Source of the DNA: DASQFQ01 sp038327685
Lineage (GTDB): Bacteria; Actinomycetota; Thermoleophilia; Solirubrobacterales; Solirubrobacteraceae
DNA length: 64,000 bases
Direction of reading: 5' to 3'
NCBI GenBank assembly: GCA_038327685.1
Contig: JBBQLH010000004.1
Location: 8,691-72,690 of the forward strand
Made by a program: the position numbers and the translations under genes. Under the pieces are notes generated by a model. That model was not told the origin of the DNA, did not search any database, and saw only the letters and a list, made by a program, of their open reading frames with translations. Positions 26,401-34,178 of this stretch are shown in pieces; positions within the stretch are counted from its first letter, which is position 1, and each line of letters opens with the position of its first letter.

Positions 26401-26564
26401 AGGGGATCGAGTACCCGGAGCAGTGGACCGGGCTGCGCGATCTCGGGTGTGGCTCGGGCCAGGGCTTCCTGTTCGCCCACCCCATGGACGCCGACGCCAC
26501 GCTCGACTACCTCCGCGCCAGCCCGGCGGAGCGGCCCGAGCCCAGCGGCGCCGATGCACCATAA
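23430..26564 (+). CDS. Membrane GAF-PAS-GGDEF-EAL cyclic-di-GMP protein
   Basis: 1044 residues, start ATG 23430 one base after the previous stop. About ten hydrophobic segments in residues 10-310 (sensor), GAF-like region ~325-470, PAS ~480-595 (HSSDLITVLDASGLVVYQSPS), GGDEF ~605-770 with intact ARFGGDEFAVLLED and an RPSD I-site 5 residues upstream, and EAL ~785-1035 with GVEALLRWHHPERG, MDDFGTGYSSLSYL and QGFLFAHPMD. Both catalytic motifs are complete, so it could make and break c-di-GMP; usually one activity dominates. Translationally coupled to the aminotransferase and overlapping the MFS start. Confidence 0.93.
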   Translation: MKVWARIRALPLWQVYLAVGALISALYVWVPPFAGSGPVFNLLGLSPVVAIVVGVRRYRRSGAGPWRWFAIGFLLFWLGDLYTYSYPRLTGTEVPFPSLGDAAYVMVYPALMMGLLILVRRRNPERDRAGAIDSLIITLGLALVSWIALIQPSLHDDQLSTVAKLVSIAYPIGDILLLAAAIRLAVDSGTRRPAFYLLVLSIVALLATDFAYGLVTLAGNYDGQVWLDIGWISFYLLWGAAALHPSMGDLEQAAPDRDARLTPLRLMTLTCASLIAPVMALLQVIDRGDDRFVVNVAAIILFALVVTRMAGLVRQQERSVARERILSAAGADLVAATSRADICRAALVAARALAGDAAAARLCLLDGGVVVAVDGELGAAWPVTPETAAALLERDRPIGSPTRLSASVLAELRVPSTSADTLMLALSVRGDTHGLLAIACEKRIPRALQSSLAALATEVSLALESAALTEEVHRRTSEARFGSLVQHSSDLITVLDASGLVVYQSPSIERVLGYSPEELVGTTFIRLLQPGEEGRLPHVLADPAHAVAGTEALECSLRHKDGEVRQFEVLYTDLLDDENVHGVVLNSRDVSERKAFEEQLAHQAFHDPVTNLANRALFVERVRHAVPRARRERSLLAVIFMDLDDFKTINDSLGHAAGDAVLLEFAKRLDGSIRPSDTAARFGGDEFAVLLEDVGSAQDAADTAERILESLSAPLLLEGKELFVRCSLGISIAEGESAAGADELIRNADAAMYIAKRDGKGGYRLFEPAMHEGVLERLELRADLQRAMTAGQLELYYQPLVLLSDGGATGVEALLRWHHPERGMLGPDTFIPLAEEMGLIVPIGRWVLREACRQARQMQKLLPADPPLSMSVNLSVKQLQHSDIAADVRDALAESGLPGSSLTLEITETVLMTDTDLAVQRLEELKSLGVRLAMDDFGTGYSSLSYLSRFPVDILKMDRSFLRDGASPTTSALASAVIALGATLELEIVAEGIEYPEQWTGLRDLGCGSGQGFLFAHPMDADATLDYLRASPAERPEPSGADAP

Positions 26565-27858
26565 CTACGAAGGACCCGACCGCACCGGGGGCTTCAGCCG
26601 CGTCCGCCTCCTCGCGCCCCTGCGGCTGAGGGACTTCCGGCTCCTGTGGAGCGGGATGTGCGTGTCGCTCCTCGGCGACGGGGTCTTCATCGTCGCCCTG
26701 GCGTGGCAGGTCTACGCGCTCTCCAACGTCCCGGCCGCGCTGGCGATGGTCGGCGTCGCCATGACCATCCCGACGATCGCGTTCCTGCTGCTGGGCGGGG
26801 TCCTTAGCGACCGCTTCGACCGCCGCCGCCTGATGCTCGCCGCGGACGTGGGACGGGGGCTCGCGATCGGCGCGATCGCCGTGCTGTCGCTGACCGGGGC
26901 CCTGGAGCTGTGGCACATGCTCGTGCTGGTGGCCGTCTTCGGCGCCGCGACCGCGTTCTTCGGGCCGGCGTTCGACGCGATCGTCCCCGACGTGCTCCCC
27001 GCCTCGCTGCTGCCCCAGGCCAACTCGCTGGACCAGTTCGTGCGGCCGCTCGCCCTGCGGCTGGCGGGCCCGGCGGTCGGCGGCTTCCTCATCGAGGGCG
27101 TCGGCGTCGGCTGGGCGTTCGCGCTGAACGCGGCGACGTTCGCGGTCTCGGCCGCGGCGCTGCTGGCGATGGCACCGCCCGTCCGCCGCACCGTCGGCGC
27201 GCACGGCTCGGTGGGCGGGGACATCCGGGTCGGCTTCGCCTACGTCCGCAAGCACGTGTGGCTGTGGGGGACGTTCGCGAGCGCGGCCGTCGCCTACCTC
27301 CTGTTCATGGGCCCGGCGGAGGTGCTGCTGCCGTTCCTCGTCAAGAACGACCTCCACGGCAGCGCCGCCGACCTCGGCCTGGTCTTCGCCGCCGGCGGCA
27401 TCGGCTCGGTCGGCTGCGCCGCGGTCATGGGGCAGCGCGGCCTTCCCCATCGCGACATCACCTTCATGTTCGGCGCGTGGACGCTCGCGACGCTGGCGAT
27501 CGCCGGCTACGGGCTCGCGACGGCCGTCTGGCAGCTGATGCTCGCCAGCATCGCCTTCAACGGGCTGGAGACGGCCGGCACCATCGTCTGGGCCACCGCC
27601 AAGCAGCGTCACGTCCCCCCCGCGCTGCTCGGCCGGGTCTCGAGCCTCGACTGGCTGATCTCGATCGGGCTGCTGCCGCTCTCGTTCGCGCTCACCGGGC
27701 CGGTGAGCTCGCTGCTCGGCGTCCAGGGAACGCTGATCGCCGGCGGCGTGATCGGCGGCGTCGTGACGTTCGCCGCGCTGCTCCTGCCCGGGATGCGGGC
27801 GGTCGAGGGAACGCACGACGAGCACCCGCCGACCGCAGGCGCTGCGGCCCCGGCCTGA
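26554..27858 (+). CDS. MFS transporter (MFS_3/enterobactin-exporter type)
   Basis: 434 residues from ATG 26554, which lies inside the last codons of the GGDEF-EAL gene. Twelve helices; RLRDFRLLWSGMCVSLLGDGVFIVALAWQVY is the usual N-terminus of the MFS_3 group, motif A appears as GGVLSDRFDRRRLMLAADVGRG and GPAFDAIVPDVLP follows. Relatives export siderophores, macrolides or other drugs. Real substrate unknown. Context (c-di-GMP gene upstream, phosphoesterase downstream) gives no hint. Confidence 0.88.
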   Translation: MHHNYEGPDRTGGFSRVRLLAPLRLRDFRLLWSGMCVSLLGDGVFIVALAWQVYALSNVPAALAMVGVAMTIPTIAFLLLGGVLSDRFDRRRLMLAADVGRGLAIGAIAVLSLTGALELWHMLVLVAVFGAATAFFGPAFDAIVPDVLPASLLPQANSLDQFVRPLALRLAGPAVGGFLIEGVGVGWAFALNAATFAVSAAALLAMAPPVRRTVGAHGSVGGDIRVGFAYVRKHVWLWGTFASAAVAYLLFMGPAEVLLPFLVKNDLHGSAADLGLVFAAGGIGSVGCAAVMGQRGLPHRDITFMFGAWTLATLAIAGYGLATAVWQLMLASIAFNGLETAGTIVWATAKQRHVPPALLGRVSSLDWLISIGLLPLSFALTGPVSSLLGVQGTLIAGGVIGGVVTFAALLLPGMRAVEGTHDEHPPTAGAAAPA

Positions 27859-27873
27859 GGTTATCCTCGCGCC

Positions 27874-28605
27874 GTGGACGTCCTGGCGCTCTACGACATC
27901 CACGGAAACATCGACGCGCTCGACGCCGTGCTCGCCGATCCGCGCGCCGCGCACGCCGACGTCGTCCTCGTGGGCGGCGACGCGGTCCCTGGTCCGTTCG
28001 CACGCACGACGCTCGCCCGCCTGGACTCACTGAGCGTCCCGGTGCGCTGGCTGCGCGGCAACGGCGAGCGCGAGGTGGGCGAGGCGATCGGCGCGCCCGC
28101 TCCGGCGCCCGGAGATCTGGCCGCCGTCACGGCCGCGATCAGCGCGGCCGAGCTCGGTGACGAGCGGGCGCAGGCACTCGGCGAGCTCCCGCTGACGGTG
28201 GAACTCGACGGGGTGCTCTTCTGCCACGCGAGTCCGCGCCGCGACGACGAGATGGTCACCCGGCTCTCGACCCCTGAGCGCTGGGCGGAGGTGCTGGGCG
28301 GCGTCACCGCCGGGCTGGTGGTGGCCGGCCACACGCATCAGCAGGACGATCGCGTCGTGGGCGGCGTGCGCTTCGTCAACGCCGGCAGCGTCGGCCTGCC
28401 CTACGAGGGCGACGGCGCCGCGCGCTGGCTGTGGATCGCCGACGGCGAGCCAGAGCTGCGCCACACGGAGTACGACGCCGCGCGCGCGGGCGCGCGCATC
28501 CTCGAGACCGGCTGGCCCGACGAGCGCTCCGCCGGCGCCGCGCTCGTCGATCCGGTCGAGCCGCTGGTGGTGACGCGCATCTTCGAAGACCTCGCGCGCG
28601 GCTGA
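27874..28605 (+). CDS. Metallophosphoesterase (YfcE/MJ0936-like)
   Basis: 243 residues from GTG 27874. Calcineurin-like metal-binding motifs: ALYDIHGNIDALDAVL (Asp-x-His), VLVGGDAVPGP, WLRGNGERE (Asn-Gly-x-x-Glu variant of GNHE/D), CHASPRRDDEM and VAGHTHQQDDRVVGG; then VNAGSVGLPYEG. Two metals would hydrolyse a phosphodiester or phosphomonoester. Length and motifs match the single-domain bacterial group. Substrate unknown. Confidence 0.88.
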   Translation: MDVLALYDIHGNIDALDAVLADPRAAHADVVLVGGDAVPGPFARTTLARLDSLSVPVRWLRGNGEREVGEAIGAPAPAPGDLAAVTAAISAAELGDERAQALGELPLTVELDGVLFCHASPRRDDEMVTRLSTPERWAEVLGGVTAGLVVAGHTHQQDDRVVGGVRFVNAGSVGLPYEGDGAARWLWIADGEPELRHTEYDAARAGARILETGWPDERSAGAALVDPVEPLVVTRIFEDLARG

Positions 28606-28931
28606 CGCGGCCCGTTGCGGCCGGCGGTAGCCTCGGCCGGACGATGGCGGGCCACGCCCGGCGGCTCATGCAGGCGACGGAGGTGCCGGTGATCGCGGAC
28701 GCCGAAGACGGCTGCCCGCGTCGTAGGTGCGGTTGCGGATCTGCTTGCCGTAGGCCTGCCGCGGCTTGTCGAGGTCGGCCATCTTGCCCGCGGCGGCCGA
28801 GAACAGGAGGTGTTCTCGCGCCGCGAGGGTCGCGTTCGCCGCCGGCGCCGCCCGCGCTCGCTCTCCGCTGCGGGCGCCACACGGTCCGTGCTCGGCTCGA
28901 CCGTGTGGCCCATCTGCCTATCCGGCCGGGC
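28606..28931. other. 326-base gap without a supported gene
   Basis: A minus-strand frame in the middle encodes GKMADLDKPRQAYGKQIRNR before closing near 28668, which reads like protein, but it has no recognisable family and only ~45 codons. I cannot decide between a small gene and a relic. No repeats or strong hairpins otherwise. Confidence 0.35.
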
Positions 28932-29207
28932 CTACATGCGAATAGGGGTGCGCGTGGCCGCGCGGGCCCGGCGCTTGGCGGCCTCGATCTCGCGGTCCTT
29001 CGGCGGCGCGTTCGTGGTCAGCGCGTCGAGCAGCTGCGACGTGGCGACGGCGACGGCCTCGACGGCACGCTCGAACGCCTCCGTGTTGGCCTGCGACGGC
29101 TTGCTGGACCCGCTGATCTTGCGGACGTACTGGAGCGCGGCGTCACGGACCTCTTCCTCGGTCGCGGGCGGCTCGAAGTTGTGGAGGGGGCGAATGTTGC
29201 GGCACAT
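28932..29207 (-). CDS. DUF2277 family protein
   Basis: 91 residues from ATG 29207. Starts MCRNIRPLHNFEPPATEEEV, the hallmark of DUF2277, followed by AALQYVRKISGSSKPSQAN and TNAPPKDREIEAAKRRARAA. The family is common in actinobacteria and other soil bacteria; function unknown. Gene is divergent from the glycerophosphodiesterase with only 30 bases between starts. Confidence 0.9.
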   Translation of the reverse strand: MCRNIRPLHNFEPPATEEEVRDAALQYVRKISGSSKPSQANTEAFERAVEAVAVATSQLLDALTTNAPPKDREIEAAKRRARAATRTPIRM

Positions 29208-29237
29208 GCGGTGAGGGTAGCCCGCCATCCTCCCCGG

Positions 29238-30185
29238 ATGCCACCGATCGTGATCGCGCACCGCGGCGCCTCCGGCCACCGCCCCGAGCACACGCTCGCC
29301 GCGTACGAGCTGGGCGCGCGCCAGGGGGCGGACTACATCGAGCCCGACCTCGTGTCGAGCCGCGACGGCCACCTCGTCGCGCGGCACGAGAACGAGATCT
29401 CGGGCACGACCGACGTCGCGAGCCGGCCGGAGTTCGCCGAGCGCGCGGCGACGAAGACCATCGACGGCGCGAGCGCGACCGGCTGGTTCGTCGAGGACTT
29501 CACGCTCGCCGAGCTCAAGACGCTGCGGGCGAAGGAGCGGATCCCGGCCTTGCGCCCGCACAACGCCGAGCACGACGGCCGCCACGAGATCCCGACGTTC
29601 CAGGAGATCATCGACCTGGCCGCGCGCCTCTCGGAGGAGCTCGGGCGCCCGGTCGGGATCTACCCCGAGACCAAGCACCCGACCTACCACCGCTCGATCG
29701 GCATCCCGATCGAGCCCGGGCTGCTCGACGCGCTCCGCCGCAACGGCCTCGATCACGCGGGCGCGGACGTGTTCGTCCAGTCCTTCGAGGTCGAGAACCT
29801 CAAGGCGCTGCGCGGAGAGTTGTCCGTGCCGCTCGTGCAGCTGATCGGCGCGAACGCCCCGGCCGCGCTCACCACGCCCGAGGGGCTCCGCGGCATCGCG
29901 GAGTACGCCGACGCGGTCGGCCCGGCGAAGTTCCACATCGTCCCGCGCGACGCCGCCGGCGCCTCGCTGCCGCCCACGCGCTTCGTCGACGACGCGCACG
30001 ACGCGCAACTGCTCGTGCACCCGTACACGTTCCGGCGCGAGAACACCTTCCTGGCGGCGGAGCTGCGCCGGGGCGATGACCCGGCGGCGCCCGGGCACCT
30101 CATGGCCGAGCTGCGGCAGTTCTTCGCGCTCGGGGTCGACGGCGTCTTCTGCGACTTTCCGGATGTCGCCATAGCCGCGCGTTAG
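29238..30185 (+). CDS. Glycerophosphodiester phosphodiesterase
   Basis: 315 residues from ATG 29238; a much longer open frame upstream is not coding. IAHRGASGHRPEHTLAAYEL holds the catalytic His-Arg and Glu, GADYIEPDLVSSRDGHLVARHENE supplies metal-binding Glu-x-Asp and the second His; PTFQEIIDLA, YPETKHPTYH and QSFEVENLKAL follow as in the GlpQ group. No signal peptide is visible, so it is probably cytoplasmic, although GlpQ proteins are often secreted. It hydrolyses deacylated phospholipids to glycerol-3-phosphate and an alcohol. Confidence 0.92.
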   Translation: MPPIVIAHRGASGHRPEHTLAAYELGARQGADYIEPDLVSSRDGHLVARHENEISGTTDVASRPEFAERAATKTIDGASATGWFVEDFTLAELKTLRAKERIPALRPHNAEHDGRHEIPTFQEIIDLAARLSEELGRPVGIYPETKHPTYHRSIGIPIEPGLLDALRRNGLDHAGADVFVQSFEVENLKALRGELSVPLVQLIGANAPAALTTPEGLRGIAEYADAVGPAKFHIVPRDAAGASLPPTRFVDDAHDAQLLVHPYTFRRENTFLAAELRRGDDPAAPGHLMAELRQFFALGVDGVFCDFPDVAIAAR

Positions 30186-30208
30186 GAGGTGTTGGGATTG
30201 GGGAGAAA

Positions 30209-30238
30209 TGTGACTCAAAGACACAACTCCGAGTCACA
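30209..30238. promoter_or_regulatory. Inverted repeat before the PAP2-PgsA fusion
   Basis: TGTGACTC (30209-30216) and GAGTCACA (30231-30238) form a perfect 8-bp inverted repeat with a 14-base spacer (centre-to-centre about two helical turns), 11 bases before the ATG. It is the best operator candidate in this gap; a regulator is not identified. Confidence 0.45.
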
Positions 30239-30249
30239 ATCACCCCCGC

Positions 30250-31851
30250 ATGGCGATCGCTGTCCACGATCCTTCTGATACGTCCGTCTGGCAGGACGGC
30301 CGAGCCGACCCGCTTTCCTGGCGCTGGCACGGCCCGGCGCTCGGCATCGCGATCGCGATGGCCTTCGCGACGGCGATCGTTTCGCTCTCCGACGGCCTGG
30401 AGGTACGCGACACCGACAAGATGCTCAGCGGCCGCATCCTGCTCGTGCTCGGCACGTTCGGCTTCTTCATCGTCGTCGACCTGATCCCGCGGGCGATCAA
30501 GCACCCCGGGCCGATCCACCGCGCCCTGCCCGCCGTCGCCCGCGCGCGCTGGAACCGCCGCCGCGTCGGCGCCGTCGCGCTCGGCTTCCTCTCCTTCTAC
30601 GTCACCTACCTCTCCTACCGCAACCTCAAGGGCTTCCTGCCCTTCCTGACCGACCAGGACTTCGACCCGAAGCTCCTGTCGCTCGATCACAGCATCTTCC
30701 TCGGCCACGATCCCGGGCCGCTGCTGCACTCACTGCTGGGCACGGGCATCGCGGCGCACCTGCTCTCGTCGGTCTACCTGTTCTTCCTCGCCTTCGTGCC
30801 GATCTCGCTCGGGACCGCGCTGATCGCCTCGTCGAACCCGATCCCGGGCCTCTGGTACGTCACCGCGCTCGGCATCAACTGGACGCTCGGCGTGGCCTCC
30901 TACCTGATGCTCCCCTCGCTCGGCCCGGTCTTCGCCGCGCCCGACCGCTACTCGAGCCTCCCCGAGACCGGTACCGCGGCGCTACAGCAGGCGCTGATCT
31001 ACGAACGTCACGAAGCGCTCGCCGGGCAGGCGGCTCAGAGCATCGCCGCGTTCGCGTCGCTGCACGTCTCCGTGGTCTTCACGGCGGCGCTGATCGCCCA
31101 TCTGCTGCGCCTTCCGCGCCTGCTCCGCGTGGCGCTGTGGACCTTCCTCGGGCTGACGATGATCGCCACGCTGTACTTCGGCTGGCACTACGCGGTCGAC
31201 GACATCGCCGGCCTCGGGATCGGCCTGATCGCGGTCACGCTCGGCGGCGTCGCCACCGGCCACCTGCGCCTCGAGGTCCCCGTTCGCTGGCGCCCCGCCG
31301 TGCCGAACCTGCTCACGCTCGGCCGCATCGCGATCATCCCCGCCGTCGTGTGGATCCTGCTCGACAACCGCGGCGTGTCCATGACCGCCGCGGCGCTGTT
31401 CGCGCTCGCCTCGCTCACCGATCTCTACGACGGCCAGCTGGCGCGCCACTGGCGCGTCGAGAGCACGTTCGGCGCGCTCGCCGACCCGTTTGCCGACAAG
31501 CTGCTGGTGCTCGGGTCGCTGGTCGCGCTCGCCTCCGTCGACCGCGTGCCGGCGTGGGTCGTCGTACTGATCGCCTCGCGCGAGATCTGGGCCACGCTGC
31601 TGCGCGTCTACGCCCGCCGCACCGGCGTCGTGCTCGCCGCCGGGCCACTGGGCAAGGCCAAGATGGTCCTCCAGGTCTGCGTGGTGCTGGCGCTGATGAC
31701 GTTCGATCTCAGCGGCGTCGCGCTGTACATGCCGCTCTACGCGATGGTCGCGATCACGGTCGCCTCCGGGGTCGAGATCGCGCTGCGGGCGCGCCGGCGG
31801 ATCGCGCCGGTCGCGGCGCGCGCACCCCACGCCGTCGCGCGCGCAAGCTAG
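30250..31851 (+). CDS. PAP2-superfamily / CDP-alcohol phosphatidyltransferase fusion
   Basis: 533 residues. N-terminal ~340 residues are a multi-TM PAP2-like domain related to inositol-phosphoceramide-synthase types: AAFASLHVSVVFTAALIAH (His of motif 2) and YFGWHYAVDDIAGL (His and Asp of motif 3). From ~residue 352, VPNLLTLGRIAIIP begins a PgsA-like domain with the full CDP-alcohol motif: DLYDGQLAR, eight residues, then GALADPFADK. One half may remove or transfer a phospho-head group, the other joins an alcohol to CDP-diacylglycerol. The fusion suggests synthesis and dephosphorylation or exchange of a phospholipid in one protein. Confidence 0.82.
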   Translation: MAIAVHDPSDTSVWQDGRADPLSWRWHGPALGIAIAMAFATAIVSLSDGLEVRDTDKMLSGRILLVLGTFGFFIVVDLIPRAIKHPGPIHRALPAVARARWNRRRVGAVALGFLSFYVTYLSYRNLKGFLPFLTDQDFDPKLLSLDHSIFLGHDPGPLLHSLLGTGIAAHLLSSVYLFFLAFVPISLGTALIASSNPIPGLWYVTALGINWTLGVASYLMLPSLGPVFAAPDRYSSLPETGTAALQQALIYERHEALAGQAAQSIAAFASLHVSVVFTAALIAHLLRLPRLLRVALWTFLGLTMIATLYFGWHYAVDDIAGLGIGLIAVTLGGVATGHLRLEVPVRWRPAVPNLLTLGRIAIIPAVVWILLDNRGVSMTAAALFALASLTDLYDGQLARHWRVESTFGALADPFADKLLVLGSLVALASVDRVPAWVVVLIASREIWATLLRVYARRTGVVLAAGPLGKAKMVLQVCVVLALMTFDLSGVALYMPLYAMVAITVASGVEIALRARRRIAPVAARAPHAVARAS

Positions 31852-32064
31852 CGAGGCGCATACCGCCGTGGAGCAGCCGCTCCGGCGCGCTTGGACATCG
31901 CGGCGTACGCGGGGCCCGCGACTCCGCTCGAGAGAGCCGAATTTCCCGCTGACGCGTATGCTTGCGGCCGGTACGCGCCAACTGCACAGCCCTCCCGTGA
32001 CGCCGGACGCCGCATCTCCCCATTTCCCGCTCGGAACGGCGCGCAGCGGCGTGGATGCCGCCGG

Positions 32065-32502
32065 ATGACGATCATGCCCGCAGACGGCTACGCGGAGACT
32101 CCCAGCCCCGGGCCTCTCCTCCTCGTATGGCCCGCTGTCGCGTCCTCGGTCGCAGAGGCGCGCAGCGCGGTCAGCACGTTCGCCGAGTCCGCCGGAGCCA
32201 CCGCCGACGCGCTCGCCGCGGTCTCGCTTGCGGTCTCCGAGGCCGTGACCAACGCGGTGCTGCACGCCTATCTCGACCACGACCGGCCCGGCCCGGTCGA
32301 GGTGCGCGCCCGCCGCGAGGATGCGACCGTCGTCGTGGAGGTGGCCGACGAGGGTCGCGGGATGCTCCCGCGCACCGACAGCCCCGGCCTCGGGCTCGGC
32401 CTGCCGCTGATCGCGCAGATGACGCAGAGCCTCGAGGTCCACGATCGCGACGGCGGCGGGACCGAGATCCGCATGGCCTTCGCGCTCGCCGCCACGGCCT
32501 GA
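32065..32502 (+). CDS. Anti-sigma-factor-like ATP-binding protein (RsbW/HATPase_c_2)
   Basis: 145 residues from ATG 32065 (ATG 32074 also possible); upstream frame is not coding. GHKL ATPase: SLAVSEAVTNAVLHAYLDH as N-box, EVADEGRGMLPRTDSPGLGLGLPLIAQM as G1/G2 boxes and GGTEIRMAF at the end. This matches RsbW-type anti-sigma kinases that bind a sigma factor or phosphorylate an STAS antagonist. No antagonist or sigma gene is adjacent, so its partner lies elsewhere. Confidence 0.88.
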   Translation: MTIMPADGYAETPSPGPLLLVWPAVASSVAEARSAVSTFAESAGATADALAAVSLAVSEAVTNAVLHAYLDHDRPGPVEVRARREDATVVVEVADEGRGMLPRTDSPGLGLGLPLIAQMTQSLEVHDRDGGGTEIRMAFALAATA

Positions 32503-32530
32503 GCGGGACGGCCGGCGGGCCGGCCCGCTC
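32501..32530 (+). terminator. GC-rich hairpin after the anti-sigma-like gene
   Basis: GAGCGGG (32501-32507) pairs with CCCGCTC (32524-32530), enclosing a second stem CGGCC/GGCCG. It begins at the stop codon's last bases and separates this gene from the pump-repressor unit. A smaller TGCCC/GGGCA hairpin follows a little later. Confidence 0.55.
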
Positions 32531-32573
32531 GGTCGTTGCCGGGCTGCCCTTTCGGGCATAACGGAACGGAACG

Positions 32574-32636
32574 GTTGCGTTTCGTAACACGGTTCGCTAC
32601 CTTGCGGCCATGAATCGAAACGAAACAGTCTCGTTT
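32574..32636 (+). promoter_or_regulatory. Candidate TetR operators at the DHA2 pump start
   Basis: Two dyads flank the ATG 32610. The first, 32574-32588, reads GTTGCGTTTCGTAAC (imperfect palindrome). The second has AAACGA (32618-32623) and TCGTTT (32631-32636), perfect arms 7 bases apart, already within the first codons. Both contain the same CGTTT/AAACG core. A TetR gene is encoded downstream in the same operon, so autorepression through these sites is likely. Confidence 0.5.
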
Positions 32637-34178
32637 TCCCCTATCTCCACGTCCCCGCCCGATCCCCGGCGCTGGTGGACCCTCGTCGTCCTCTCCGCGT
32701 CGCTGCTCGTGATCGGGCTCGACAACACCATCCTCAACGTCGCGCTGCCCACGCTCGAGCGCGACCTCGGCGCATCCTCATCCCAGCTGCAGTGGATCGT
32801 CGACGCCTACATGCTCGTCTTCGCCGGCCTGCTGCTGACCGCCGGCGCGCTCGGCGACCGCTTCGGCCGCAAGCGCGGGCTCACGATCGGCCTTGCCGTC
32901 TTCGGACTCGGCTCGGGCCTGTCCGCGCTCGCCACCTCGGCCGAGATGCTGATCGCCACCCGCGCCCTGATGGGCATCGGCGGCGCGTTCATCATGCCCT
33001 CGACGCTCTCGATCATCACCGCCGTCTTCCCCGCCCATGAGCGGGCGAAGGCGATCGGCGTGTGGGCCGGGGTCTCCGGCCTCGGCATCGCCATCGGCCC
33101 GGTCGCGGGCGGCTGGCTGATCGAGCACGCGAGCTGGAACGCGGTCTTCCTGGTCAACCTCCCGTTCGTCGTCGCCGCGCTCACCGCGGGCCACTGGCTC
33201 GTGCCCGAGTCGAAGGATCCGGCCGCGCCGCGGCTCGACCTCCCCGGCTTCGCGCTGTCGATCGCCGGCCTGACCACGCTGGTGTGGGCGATCATCGAGG
33301 CGCCGGCGCGCGGCTGGACGAGCCCGACGATCCTCGCCGCCTTCGCGGTCGCCGCCGCCGTCCTCTCGGCCTTCATGGCCTGGGAGCTGCGCACCCGCGA
33401 GCCGATGCTCGACATCCGCCTCTTCCGCAACCCGCGCTTCTCGGGCGCGAGCGGCGCGATCACGCTCGTGTTCTTCTCCATGTTCGGGTCGATCTTCTTC
33501 CTGACCCAGTACCTGCAGGGCGTGCTCGACTTCTCGGCGCTGGAGGCCGGCATCCGCGTGACCCCCGTCGCGGTCGGGCTGATCCTCGGCGGCCCGATCT
33601 CGGCCAGGCTCGCCGAGCGCGTCGGCACCAAGCTCGTGGTCGCCGGCGGGCTCGTGCTCGTCGCGGCCGGCCTCACGATCGTCACCCAGTTCCAGGTCGA
33701 CTCGAGCTACGGCATCGTCGCCGCGCACCTGCTCGTCCTCGGCTTCGGCATGGGGATGGCGATGGCGCCCGCGACGGAGTCCGTGATGGGCTCGCTGCCG
33801 CTGGAGAAGGCGAGCGTCGGCTCGGCCGTCAACGACACGACCCGCACGACCGGCGGCGCGCTCGGCGTCGCGATCCTCGGATCGCTTCTCGCCAGCCAGT
33901 ACCGTGGCGACATGGACGAGGCCGTCAGCGGGCTGCCGCACGGCGCGGCCGCGAGTGCGAGCGACACGCTCAGCGGCGGCCTCGCCGTCGCGCACCGCCT
34001 CGGCGACAGCGGCCTCGCCGACGCCGCCCAGTCGGCGTTCGTGAGCGGCATGCACGTCGCCGCGCTCGCCGCCGCCGCGGTGGCGCTCGCCGGCGCCGTG
34101 GTCGCCTACCTGGTGATCCCGGCGCGCGAGCGCGAGCCCTCGACCGGCCTGGCGAACCCGGTGCCGGTGCCCGCGTGA
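32610..34178 (+). CDS. DHA2-family (14-TM) drug:H+ antiporter
   Basis: 522 residues. RRWWTLVVLSASLLVIGLDN, LNVALPTLERDLGASSSQLQWIVDAYML and GALGDRFGRKRGL are the EmrB/QacA pattern (motif D1 LDNTILNVALP, motif A). Motif C appears in GVWAGVSGLGIAIGPVAGGWLIE. Fourteen helices fit the length. Exports cationic or lipophilic drugs by proton antiport. The stop overlaps the GTG of a TetR gene, the common pump-repressor arrangement. The start is uncertain because an operator-like dyad covers codons 3-9. Confidence 0.92.
   Translation: MNRNETVSFSPISTSPPDPRRWWTLVVLSASLLVIGLDNTILNVALPTLERDLGASSSQLQWIVDAYMLVFAGLLLTAGALGDRFGRKRGLTIGLAVFGLGSGLSALATSAEMLIATRALMGIGGAFIMPSTLSIITAVFPAHERAKAIGVWAGVSGLGIAIGPVAGGWLIEHASWNAVFLVNLPFVVAALTAGHWLVPESKDPAAPRLDLPGFALSIAGLTTLVWAIIEAPARGWTSPTILAAFAVAAAVLSAFMAWELRTREPMLDIRLFRNPRFSGASGAITLVFFSMFGSIFFLTQYLQGVLDFSALEAGIRVTPVAVGLILGGPISARLAERVGTKLVVAGGLVLVAAGLTIVTQFQVDSSYGIVAAHLLVLGFGMGMAMAPATESVMGSLPLEKASVGSAVNDTTRTTGGALGVAILGSLLASQYRGDMDEAVSGLPHGAAASASDTLSGGLAVAHRLGDSGLADAAQSAFVSGMHVAALAAAAVALAGAVVAYLVIPAREREPSTGLANPVPVPA

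Noticed and set aside
28614..28800. Minus-strand frame encoding ADLDKPRQAYGKQIRN
   Set aside because: Looks protein-like but short and without a family; not enough to call a gene.
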